From: Actinomycetes bacterium
GTDB lineage: Bacteria > Actinomycetota > Acidimicrobiia > Acidimicrobiales > Microtrichaceae
Reading direction: 5' to 3'
Assembly: GCA_023450775.1 (NCBI GenBank)
Contig: JAEXGP010000385.1
Coordinates: forward strand, 1 to 5,336
DNA: 5,336 nt
Part shown: positions 1 to 5,336 of the stretch, piece after piece
How the letters are laid out: every line of letters begins with the position of its first letter
How positions within the stretch are numbered: the first letter of the stretch is position 1
The notes under the pieces: generated by a model
Told to the model about the DNA's origin: nothing
The model's database searches: none
Seen by the model: only the letters and a program-made list of their open reading frames with translations
Made by a program: the position numbers and the translations under genes

Positions 1-399
1 TGGGTGGCCGCCCTGGGCCTGGACGACCCCGGCGGGGGCCGGGTCGTGGTCCACCGTCACGGCGTGAGCGACCGCGACGCCGGCCGCGTGGCGTGCTTCG
101 CCGCGCTCGGTCCCGGCGAGGTCGAGCTCGACGGTCGCAAGGTGCTGGGCGTGTCGCAGCGCCGGACCCGCTCGGGCGCCCGGTTCCAGTGCATCGCCTA
201 CCGCACGTGGGAACCCGAGCGGCTGCTATCGCTGCTCACGCCCGGCCTCGCCGCCGGGTCGCGGCGTGGGTCGCCGGGGGCCGGCGGGGGAGCGGACGCG
301 ACGTCGGCGCTGGTCGACGTGGCGCTGCGGGAGCGAGCGGGGGCCGCGCTGACGCCGGGGTGGGACGTGGTGGAGCGGCTGCTCCCTGCCCTGCCCTGA
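1..399 (+). CDS. Lipoate-protein ligase A-like protein, 3' part only
   Basis: The reading frame is open from the first base, so the gene starts upstream of the window; 132 residues and a TGA stop are visible. The segment around residues 45-56 (GRKVLGVSQRRT) resembles the conserved Lys-containing motif of the LplA/LipB/BPL acyltransferase superfamily, where a Lys in an 'RKxxGxxxR' context contacts the lipoyl-adenylate; Lys47 would be that residue. It is followed by ARFQC and a basic/aromatic stretch, as in actinobacterial 'lipoate-protein ligase family' proteins. Such enzymes attach lipoate or octanoate to a lysine of E2 or GcvH domains in the cytoplasm. The part after about residue 80 is Gly/Ala/Arg-rich and poorly conserved. 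The gene is followed by 324 bp of non-coding DNA and probable hairpins, so it is likely a separate transcription unit from the dcw genes. With the N-terminal half missing, lipoyl, octanoyl or biotinyl specificity cannot be decided. Confidence 0.72.
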   Translation, partial: WVAALGLDDPGGGRVVVHRHGVSDRDAGRVACFAALGPGEVELDGRKVLGVSQRRTRSGARFQCIAYRTWEPERLLSLLTPGLAAGSRRGSPGAGGGADATSALVDVALRERAGAALTPGWDVVERLLPALP

Positions 400-420
400 C
401 TCGGCCTGCCCTGACTCGGC
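391..420 (+). repeat. 15-bp tandem duplication across the ligase stop codon
   Basis: CTGCCCTGACTCGGC occurs twice in direct succession (391-405 and 406-420) with no mismatch. The unit contains the TGA stop of the upstream gene. Because 15 is a multiple of three, the second copy places another in-frame TGA at 412-414. It looks like a recent slippage duplication; no function is implied. Confidence 0.85.
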
Positions 421-487
421 CTCCAGCCGTTCCTGCGTGAGCTGACGTCGCTGGGCGACGGCACTTCATGCCAGATCGGCTCGTCGC

Positions 488-527
488 GCCCGGTCGCGGG
501 CCCCAGTTCGCGCGCTTCGCGCGAACT
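488..527 (+). terminator. Two adjacent hairpins, possible terminator of the upstream gene
   Basis: A 5-bp stem (GCCCG 488-492 with CGGGC 497-501, loop GTCG) is followed after three bases by a perfect 10-bp stem: AGTTCGCGCG at 505-514 pairs with CGCGCGAACT at 518-527 around a CTT loop. No T-run follows, so this is not a classical intrinsic terminator, although actinobacterial terminators often lack one. The position between the ligase stop and the mraZ promoter fits insulation of the two units. The 10-bp palindrome could instead be a binding site for a dimeric regulator. The structure is seen directly; the function is inferred. Confidence 0.4.
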
Positions 528-542
528 ACACCGCTGTAAACG

Positions 543-571
543 TTGTTTGGTGGGGTTCGGTGGTTTAGGGT
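543..571 (+). promoter_or_regulatory. Candidate sigma-70-type promoter of the mraZ/dcw operon
   Basis: TTGTTT at 543-548 and TAGGGT at 566-571 are separated by exactly 17 bp. The first keeps the TTG core of a -35 element; the second fits the actinobacterial TANNNT -10 pattern. Transcription would begin near 577-580, giving a leader of about 145 nt before mraZ. The elements lie inside the most AT-rich stretch of the window and are interleaved with the MraZ-type boxes at 549-583, as expected for an autorepressed promoter. The prediction rests on short motifs only. Confidence 0.45.
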
Positions 572-583
572 GGCTCGAAGTGG
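549..583 (+). promoter_or_regulatory. MraZ operator: four (G/A)GTGG boxes at 10-bp period
   Basis: GGTGG occurs at 549-553, 559-563 and 569-573, and AGTGG at 579-583, so the TGG core recurs at 551, 561, 571 and 581 with an exact 10-bp step. MraZ proteins are known to bind short G-rich direct repeats with a one-helical-turn period upstream of mraZ (TGGG-type boxes in Escherichia coli, GTG-containing boxes in mollicutes). The location 141-175 bp upstream of the mraZ start and over the candidate promoter matches that model. A degenerate fifth box may lie at 589-593 (AGGGG). Repeat and spacing are seen directly; binding by this MraZ is inferred. Confidence 0.8.
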
Positions 584-723
584 AGGAGAGGGGAGCAATG
601 TGGCTCGCCTGGGTGCGGTGAGACCGTACCCCTCCTCCTCATCGCAGACCCGGCCCGGTCGCCCGACCCGGCCGGCTCCAGACCGGCGGTGCCGGACCGA
701 CGAGCCCCAGCAGCGGAGCGGGC
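578..723 (+). other. mraZ mRNA leader with strong SD and short upstream ORFs
   Basis: From the predicted transcription start to the mraZ start there is no full gene. A purine-rich stretch at 580-595 (GTGGAGGAGAGGGGAG) looks like a strong ribosome binding site. It precedes ATG at 598, which opens a 7-codon frame (MWLAWVR, stop 619-621), and GTG at 600, which opens a 48-codon frame ending at 744-746 inside mraZ. The rest is GC-rich; a small perfect stem CCGGC/GCCGG (683-687 with 691-695) is present. Whether the leader is translated or regulates mraZ is unknown, and part of the G-rich stretch may simply be the end of the MraZ box array. Confidence 0.35.
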
Positions 724-1158
724 GTGGACTTCTACGGAACCCATGAGCACACGATCGACGGCAAGGGCCGACTGGTCCTGCCGTCGTCGTTCCGCTCCGC
801 GTTCTCGGACGGGGGCATCGCCACGCTCATCGAGGACTACGCCGCGCTGTTCACCACCGACGAGTGGGACCGCTACCGCCGCAAGATCGAGTCGTCGGGC
901 GTGTTCGACCGTGACGACCTGCGTCACCTGTTCTCGATCGCGTCGCCGTTCGAGCCCGACGCGCAGAACCGGATCTCGCTGCCGCAGCGGCTCCGCGACG
1001 TGACCGGCCTGGACCGGGAGGTCGCGATCGTGGGCTCGGTCCGCTACGTGTCGATCTTCTCCCGTGAGGAGTGGGCCCGCCGCGAGGCCGCGATCGAGGC
1101 CAAGGCCGCCGAGGGCCGCTCGCTGGCCGACAAGTTCCGGGAGCTGGACTTCCTGTGA
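724..1158 (+). CDS. mraZ: Transcriptional regulator MraZ
   Basis: This 144-residue protein has the normal MraZ length. It contains two tandem SpoVT/AbrB-like MraZ repeats, each with the signature D-x3-R-x3-P: residues 12-20 (DGKGRLVLP) and 79-87 (DAQNRISLP). The opening YGTHEHTIDGKGRL matches the family N-terminus, so GTG at 724 is the start; an in-frame stop at 619-621 and no better start codon between support this. GGAG at 715-718 serves as ribosome binding site with 5-bp spacing. MraZ forms ring-shaped oligomers that bind repeated G-rich boxes upstream of its own gene and control the dcw cluster; a matching four-box array lies at 549-583. The C-terminus (residues 118-144) is a charged helix with many Ala and Glu. 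It is first in the operon, as usual. Confidence 0.97.
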   Translation: MDFYGTHEHTIDGKGRLVLPSSFRSAFSDGGIATLIEDYAALFTTDEWDRYRRKIESSGVFDRDDLRHLFSIASPFEPDAQNRISLPQRLRDVTGLDREVAIVGSVRYVSIFSREEWARREAAIEAKAAEGRSLADKFRELDFL

Positions 1159-1356
1159 TCGCAGCGGCCCGCACCCTCTTCCAGTCCCTGTCCGCCCACC
1201 CCGCGCCCCCGGTGTCCCCGGTGGCCGATCCCCTGGCCGACGTGAGGGTTGGCCCAGAGCTCCGTCCGCGCCATTCCGTGCCGTCCGGGGAGACATCCCG
1301 GCGGTCGTCGCGTCGTCGGGGGATCGACCACCGGGGGCACCGTCCCCGAGCAGGCG

Positions 1357-1410
1357 GAGACGCCCACCTGAGCGGAGCGGGAGACGCCCACCCGAGCGGA
1401 GCGGGAGACG
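1357..1410 (+). repeat. 24-bp tandem repeat (2.25 copies) at the rsmH start
   Basis: A 24-bp unit at 1357-1380 is repeated at 1381-1404 with one mismatch (T1369 versus C1393), and the first six bases (GAGACG) recur at 1405-1410, directly against the rsmH ATG. Each unit contains AGCGGAGCGG; the last copy runs into GGGAG at 1403-1407, the likely rsmH ribosome binding site with an unusually short 3-bp spacing. The 11-mer AGCGGAGCGGG also occurs at 712-722, just before the mraZ GTG. The duplication therefore multiplied a Shine-Dalgarno-like segment. Confidence 0.85.
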
Positions 1411-2421
1411 ATGGTCGATGAACCGCAGCCGCCTGATCCTGGCGGGGCCGGAGCGCCGCGCCCGTTCGTGCACGCCCCGGTCATGGTGGACCTCGTGGTC
1501 GACCTCCTCCGGGACGTGCCCGACGGGCTCTACGTCGACGCCACCCTCGGCGGCGGCAGCCACGCCGAGGCCGTCCTCGACGCCCATCCCGGACTGGAGC
1601 TGCTCGGCCTGGACCGCGACGACGTCGCCATCGCTGCCGCGACGGAGCGGCTCGCCCGCTTCGGGGACCGCGTCCACATCGTCCGCACCGGGTTCGACCA
1701 GCTGGAGCGGGTCGTGAGCGAGCACCTCGAGACAACCGATCGATCCGATCACCGACCACAGGGAGCGAGTGCCGTGCTGTTCGACCTTGGAGTGTCCTCC
1801 CCGCAGCTCGACGAGGCCGAGCGCGGCTTCTCGTACCGCTCGGGCGCGCCGCTCGACATGCGCATGGATCGCCGTCAGGCGTTCTCCGCGGTCGACGTGG
1901 TGAACGACTACTCGTTCCCGCAGCTCGCGCGGATCATCGAGACCTACGGCGAGGAGCGGTTCGCTGGCCGCATCGCCCGTGCGATCGTCGACGCCCGGCC
2001 GATCCAGAACACGGCGCACCTCGCCGAGGTGGTGCGCGCCGCCATCCCGGCCGCGGCGCGTCGTCACGGCGGACATCCCGCCAAGCGCACGTTCCAGGCG
2101 ATCCGCATCGAGGTGAACCGCGAGCTCGACCAGCTCGCCGAGGCCCTCGAAGGCGCCATGGCGGTGCTGGCCCCCGGTGGGCGGATGGTCGTGATGTCGT
2201 ACCACTCGCTCGAGGACCGCATGGTCAAGCAGACCTTCCGCGATGCCGAGACCGGCGGTTGCACCTGCCCGCCGGGCCTGCCGTGCGTGTGCGGTGCCGA
2301 GCCCACCGTGCGCCTCCTCAAGCGCGGCGCCTGGAAGGCCACCGACGACGAGATCGCCGCCAACCGCCGCGCCGAGAGCGTCCGCATCCGCGCCGTCGAG
2401 CGGATCCCGGAGTCCGCGTGA
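1411..2421 (+). CDS. rsmH: 16S rRNA (cytosine(1402)-N(4))-methyltransferase RsmH
   Basis: RsmH (MraW) uses S-adenosylmethionine to methylate N4 of C1402 in the decoding centre of 16S rRNA. The 336-residue protein has the family landmarks in order: FVHAPVM at 19-25; SAM-binding DATLGGGSHAE at 43-53 with acidic D68 in the next strand; DLGVSSPQLD at 125-134; GFSYRSGAPLDMRMD at 139-153; HPAKRTFQAIRIEVNREL at 222-239; and SYHSLEDRMVK at 263-273. A C-x-C-x5-C-x-C cluster (C284, C286, C292, C294) follows, as in many actinobacterial homologues, and may bind metal. Residues 107-120 are a short hydrophilic insertion. ATG at 1411 is preceded by GGGAG; the first 18 residues are a Pro/Gly-rich extension. 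The stop overlaps the next start by GTGA, which suggests coupled translation. Confidence 0.97.
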   Translation: MVDEPQPPDPGGAGAPRPFVHAPVMVDLVVDLLRDVPDGLYVDATLGGGSHAEAVLDAHPGLELLGLDRDDVAIAAATERLARFGDRVHIVRTGFDQLERVVSEHLETTDRSDHRPQGASAVLFDLGVSSPQLDEAERGFSYRSGAPLDMRMDRRQAFSAVDVVNDYSFPQLARIIETYGEERFAGRIARAIVDARPIQNTAHLAEVVRAAIPAAARRHGGHPAKRTFQAIRIEVNRELDQLAEALEGAMAVLAPGGRMVVMSYHSLEDRMVKQTFRDAETGGCTCPPGLPCVCGAEPTVRLLKRGAWKATDDEIAANRRAESVRIRAVERIPESA

Positions 2422-2939
2422 CCGCAGTCCGCTCGCCCCGATCCCGCGACGCGTCCTCGGGCGCGTCCGGTCGGGCGCGCACCCGTCCGTCAGCCCGGTC
2501 GCTCCCCCAGGAGTCGGCCGGGCCGCGCCTCCGCCTGATCCGCCGGGAGGGCCGGCGCCGCGACATCGGGTGGCGGGCCACCGTGGTGCTCTGCATCGTG
2601 GGGTCGTTCGCGGCCCTCGTGGCATCCGTGGCCATCCAGAGCCAGCGGATCGCCCTGCAGGAGGAGGCGGACGTGATCGCCTCGCGCACCGCGGAGGCGC
2701 ACGACCGCAACCGTGAGCTGCGCATCGCCGTCGTGCAGGCCGAGTCCCCCGAGCACGTGCTGCAGGTGGCCCGCGACGCCGGGCTCGTCGAGCCGGGCCC
2801 GATCGCGGTGGTGCCGGCGGCCACCGTTCCCACCACCGTCCCGACCACGCTCCCGGCCACGCCGGACGCGAGCTCGGCGACCGGCGGGACCGCCAGCACG
2901 ATCACGCCCACCGGCGACCGCCGGGCCTCCGCCGGATGA
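2418..2939 (+). CDS. ftsL: FtsL-like cell division membrane protein
   Basis: FtsL is a small bitopic protein of the FtsQLB/FtsWI divisome complex and is usually recognised by topology and position rather than sequence. This 173-residue product has an Arg-rich cytoplasmic segment (residues 1-53), one transmembrane helix (about 54-73, ATVVLCIVGSFAALVASVAI), and a heptad-like charged region suited to a coiled coil (about 74-110). The ending SPEHVLQVARDAGLVEPG (about 110-127) is typical of FtsL/DivIC-type proteins. A Thr/Pro/Ala-rich tail without a clear domain follows (about 131-166). GTG at 2418 is chosen because it overlaps the rsmH stop as GTGA; the frame is open further upstream but lies inside rsmH. 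The stop overlaps the ftsI start as ATGA. Placement between rsmH and ftsI strongly supports the name despite weak sequence identity. Confidence 0.85.
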   Translation: MTAVRSPRSRDASSGASGRARTRPSARSLPQESAGPRLRLIRREGRRRDIGWRATVVLCIVGSFAALVASVAIQSQRIALQEEADVIASRTAEAHDRNRELRIAVVQAESPEHVLQVARDAGLVEPGPIAVVPAATVPTTVPTTLPATPDASSATGGTASTITPTGDRRASAG

Positions 2940-5137
2940 CCGCTCGCTCGTCCGGTCCCCGACGCCCCGCCACGCGCGGGCGCACGTCGGGGAGGGGACC
3001 GAGCCGGAACACGAACAGCCGCGGCCGCACCGCGCCCCGGTCGCCGGCTTCGCACCGACAGCCCGGCGTGGACCGGGCCGCCGAGGCGGCCCGCACCCGT
3101 CGTCGCCTCTGGGGCATGGTCGCCGCGTTCGGCGTGCTCGCCCTGCTGCCCCTGGTCAAGCTCGTCGGCGTGCAGTTCGCGGACGCCTCCGCACTCGCGG
3201 CCGAGGGCCTGGAGCAGCGTCAGCGCACGGAGACGATCCCGGCGCAGCGAGGGTCGATCCTGGACCGCAACGGCACCGAGCTCGCGATCTCGGTGCCCCG
3301 GACCACCGTGGCCGTCAGCAAGGTGCGGCTCGCGGCTGCGGGCATCAGCGACGATCCGATGCTGCGCGAGTTCGGCACCCGCCTGGCGACCCTCCTGAAG
3401 ATCGATCCGGAACCGGTCGTCGAGGCGATCGTGTCCGCCGATCCGGATGCCCGCTGGGTGATGGTCGCCCGCTACGCGGACCAGGAGGTGGCCAGGGCAG
3501 CCGCGGCACAGCTGGCCGAGCAGGACATGGACGGGGTGCTGATGCTCGACCCCTCCTCGGAACGGGTGCATCCGGGCGGGGAGTCGGGCGTGCGCGTGAT
3601 CGGGACCGTCGGCCCCGACGGGCCCGGACCGCGGGCCGGCGTGGAGGCCGCGTACGACGACGTGCTCCAGGGCACTCCGGGCAAGCAGGTCGTGGAGCGC
3701 GGCTCCAAGGGCGAGACGATCACCGACGGCGAGCGCGTGCTCGAGGCGCCGGAGCCGGGCGAGGACGTCCAGGTCACCCTCGACCGCACCCTGCAGTACG
3801 AGACCGAGCAGATCCTGTCCAAGGGTTCCGCCAACGCCCGGGCCGCCGGAGGGATCGCGATCGTCGGCCGGCCGTCCACCGGCGAGCTGCTCGCCGTCGC
3901 CGGCGTGGAGCGCGACGAGGAGACGGGGGAGATGGAGCTGTCCACGCGGCCCCTCGCCCTGTCGAACGCCTACCAGGCGGGTTCGGTGTTCAAGCTCGTG
4001 ACCACCGCCGCCGCGTACGAGGCCGGCGTGATCGACGACCACTCCACGTTCACGGTGCCCTCCAAGATCCGCGTGTACGACCGAGAGTTCAGCGACAACG
4101 AGACCCACCCCGTCGAGACCATGAACGTGGACCAGATCGTGGCCGAGTCCTCGAACGTGGGCACCATCCAGATCGCCCAGCGCCTGGGTGCCGAGAAGCT
4201 GCACCAGGCGCTCGTGGACTTCGGCTTCGGCCGCGTCTCCGCACTCGGCCACCCCGCCGAGAGCGCCGGCCTGCTGCCCGACGTGGACTCCTGGACGCCG
4301 CCCGACACCGCCGCCGCGTCGATCGGCTCGTTCCAGTCCACGACGGTGCTGCAGCTGTGGTCAGCGTTCAACGTGATCGCCAACCAGGGCATCTACGTGC
4401 CGCCACGACTGGTGGAGGGCACGGTCGGCGCCGACGGGAAGCTCGATCCTGCGCCGGCGGCCGACACCCGCCGCGTGGTGTCCGCCTCGACCGCGGCGCG
4501 GGTGAGCCGGGCGCTGCAGGCGGTGGTCCAGGCGGGCACCGGCAAGCAGTGGAGCCTCCCCGGCTACCCGGTGGCGGCCAAGACCGGCACCGGCCGCATG
4601 CCGAGCCCCGAGAAGGTCGACGACGAGGACGCCTACATCTGGAAGGACGGCACGTACCACCACGTGACCACGTTCGCCGGGTACCTGCCGGCCGACCGCC
4701 CGCAGGTCTCGATCACCGTGATGCTGTTCGACACGGCCCAGGGCCTCACCGGCTCCACCTCGGCCGGCCCGATCTTCAGCGACCTGGCCCGGCTCTCCAT
4801 CCGGGAGCTCTCGATCGCCCCCACGTCCGACGCGTCCGCCACGTCCGGCACCGCCGGGGGCGACGGCCTGGTCCGCTCGGCGCCGGCGGGTGCGACGGCC
4901 GCCGCGACCGACCGGGCGCTCGTCCCCTCGACGACGACGCCGGCCCGCAAGGGCACCGGCTCCACCAAGGGCAGCGGGTCCACCAAGGGCAGCGGCTCCA
5001 CCAAGGGCACCGGCTCCACCGGATCGACGAAGGGCGCCTCGACGACCGGCGGTTCGGGGGCCTCCACCCGTTCGGGCGCGACGTCGACCACGATTGCATC
5101 CTCCGGTCGCTCGAGCACCACCGCGGGCGCCGGGTGA
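2936..5137 (+). CDS. ftsI: Peptidoglycan D,D-transpeptidase FtsI (class B PBP)
   Basis: FtsI (PBP3, PbpB) cross-links septal peptidoglycan outside the membrane, together with the glycosyltransferase FtsW. The 733-residue protein has an Arg-rich cytoplasmic N-terminus (1-57), one transmembrane anchor (about 58-79), and a PBP dimerisation domain opening with RGSILDRNGTELA at 105-117. The transpeptidase domain runs from about VTLDRTLQYE at 280 to about 629. All three penicillin-binding motifs are intact: S350-V-F-K353 with the acylated serine, S405-S-N407, and K549-T-G551. The last 104 residues (630-733) are an unusual Ser/Thr/Gly/Ala-rich tail with four KG(T/S)GST hexapeptides at 672-695 and no PASTA domain. 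ATG at 2936 overlaps the ftsL stop. The C-terminal tail is the only odd part. Confidence 0.96.
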   Translation: MTARSSGPRRPATRGRTSGRGPSRNTNSRGRTAPRSPASHRQPGVDRAAEAARTRRRLWGMVAAFGVLALLPLVKLVGVQFADASALAAEGLEQRQRTETIPAQRGSILDRNGTELAISVPRTTVAVSKVRLAAAGISDDPMLREFGTRLATLLKIDPEPVVEAIVSADPDARWVMVARYADQEVARAAAAQLAEQDMDGVLMLDPSSERVHPGGESGVRVIGTVGPDGPGPRAGVEAAYDDVLQGTPGKQVVERGSKGETITDGERVLEAPEPGEDVQVTLDRTLQYETEQILSKGSANARAAGGIAIVGRPSTGELLAVAGVERDEETGEMELSTRPLALSNAYQAGSVFKLVTTAAAYEAGVIDDHSTFTVPSKIRVYDREFSDNETHPVETMNVDQIVAESSNVGTIQIAQRLGAEKLHQALVDFGFGRVSALGHPAESAGLLPDVDSWTPPDTAAASIGSFQSTTVLQLWSAFNVIANQGIYVPPRLVEGTVGADGKLDPAPAADTRRVVSASTAARVSRALQAVVQAGTGKQWSLPGYPVAAKTGTGRMPSPEKVDDEDAYIWKDGTYHHVTTFAGYLPADRPQVSITVMLFDTAQGLTGSTSAGPIFSDLARLSIRELSIAPTSDASATSGTAGGDGLVRSAPAGATAAATDRALVPSTTTPARKGTGSTKGSGSTKGSGSTKGTGSTGSTKGASTTGGSGASTRSGATSTTIASSGRSSTTAGAG
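4949..5020 (+). repeat. Four 18-bp repeats encoding KG(T/S)GST in ftsI
   Basis: Units at 4949-4966, 4967-4984, 4985-5002 and 5003-5020 each encode Lys-Gly-Thr/Ser-Gly-Ser-Thr (residues 672-695). Units 1 and 4 are identical at the DNA level; units 2 and 3 differ from them by two or three bases. A degenerate continuation (GSTKGAST) follows. The near-identity of the copies suggests expansion by replication slippage, so the copy number may vary between strains. The encoded segment lies outside the membrane, after the transpeptidase domain. Confidence 0.9.
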
Positions 5138-5200
5138 CGATCCGGTGACGGCCGGCTGGGTGCAGCGGTGGATGGACGGAGACGGCGTGCGGAGCCCGGC

Positions 5201-5336
5201 GTGAGCGAAGCAACGGTGACGATCGGCGACGTGGCGACGACGTTGGGCGCCCGCGTCACGGGTGTGCCCGTCGCCGAGCGCGACGCGTCCGGCCGCGTGG
5301 CGCTCTCGGCGGTCACCCACCACTCCCGTCGCGTCA
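5201..5336 (+). CDS. murE: UDP-MurNAc-tripeptide synthetase MurE, 5' end only
   Basis: Only the first 45 codons are inside the window; the gene runs off the right edge. The sequence TIGDVATTLGARVTG followed by ALSAVTHHSRRV (residues 34-45) matches the N-terminal UDP-binding domain of Mur ligases, where a conserved (D)SR motif contacts the uridine nucleotide; here it reads H41-S42-R43. MurE adds the third amino acid, normally meso-diaminopimelate in actinobacteria, to UDP-MurNAc-L-Ala-D-Glu in the cytoplasm. The gene order ftsI-murE decides between MurE and the similar MurF N-terminus. GTG at 5201 is preferred because GGAG at 5191-5194 sits 6 bp upstream; in-frame GTG codons at 5168 and 5216 are alternatives. 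The 63-bp gap after ftsI shows no terminator, so it is probably co-transcribed. Confidence 0.82.
   Translation, partial: MSEATVTIGDVATTLGARVTGVPVAERDASGRVALSAVTHHSRRV

Noticed and set aside
1332..1348. Small hairpin CGGGG/CCCCG with a 7-nt loop in the mraZ-rsmH gap, as a terminator
   Set aside because: The 5-bp stem is weak, has no T-run, and such pairings are frequent by chance in this sequence; mraZ and rsmH are normally co-transcribed.
565..2625. Long minus-strand open frame (686 codons) across mraZ and rsmH
   Set aside because: It is the antisense shadow of two clearly identified genes in GC-rich DNA; the translation is low-complexity and matches no family.
2318..4252. Long minus-strand open frame (644 codons) across ftsL and ftsI
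   Set aside because: It lies antisense to genes with intact conserved motifs; absence of stops is expected at this GC content.
4949..5020. Regular short repeats as a CRISPR array
   Set aside because: The units are contiguous, without spacers, and lie in frame within ftsI.
2713..5148. Plus-strand open frame of 811 codons in another phase of ftsI
   Set aside because: It is Arg/Pro/Gly-rich without domain motifs, while the frame starting at 2936 carries all FtsI catalytic motifs.
5168..5200. Earlier in-frame GTG (5168) as the murE start
   Set aside because: No good ribosome binding site precedes it and the added residues are Arg-rich and non-conserved; GTG5201 has GGAG at a suitable distance.
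4361..5323. Minus-strand open frame over the ftsI end and the murE start
   Set aside because: It contains repetitive GGAGALGG-like translation produced by the 18-bp ftsI repeats read antisense; no family features.

Overview
The window is an ordinary but well-preserved start of a division and cell-wall (dcw) gene cluster from a high-GC Gram-positive bacterium. All genes read rightward: the 3' end of a lipoate-protein ligase-like gene, then mraZ, rsmH (mraW), an ftsL-like gene, ftsI (class B penicillin-binding protein) and the first 45 codons of murE. The very high GC content, frequent GTG starts, Arg-rich cytoplasmic tails on FtsL and FtsI, the RsmH Cys cluster and the order mraZ-rsmH-ftsL-ftsI-murE all point to Actinomycetota. 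A lipoate-ligase-like neighbour would fit Acidimicrobiia or a relative, but that assignment is a guess.

Layout. 1-399: C-terminal part of the ligase. 400-723: a 324-bp non-coding region with a 15-bp tandem repeat over the ligase stop, two adjacent hairpins (488-501 and 505-527) that may end the upstream transcript, a candidate promoter (543-571), and four (G/A)GTGG boxes at an exact 10-bp period (549-583) that look like the autoregulatory MraZ operator. A leader of about 145 nt follows, with a strong Shine-Dalgarno-like stretch and very short upstream ORFs. 724-1158: mraZ. 1159-1410: a 252-bp gap that ends in a 24-bp tandem repeat supplying the rsmH ribosome binding site. 1411-2421: rsmH. 2418-2939: ftsL, overlapping rsmH by GTGA. 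2936-5137: ftsI, overlapping ftsL by ATGA. 5138-5200: a short gap. 5201 to the window end: murE, cut by the edge.

How the genes work together. MraZ is the cluster's transcription regulator and probably represses its own promoter through the box array. RsmH methylates 16S rRNA. FtsL and FtsI are membrane proteins of the septal peptidoglycan synthase complex, and their overlapping reading frames suggest coupled translation. MurE supplies the peptidoglycan precursor. No previously undescribed system is visible. The points most worth a second look are the MraZ box array with its overlapping promoter, the leader upstream ORFs, the 24-bp repeat at the rsmH start, and the low-complexity extracytoplasmic tails of FtsL and FtsI, especially the Lys-Gly-Ser/Thr repeat of FtsI.
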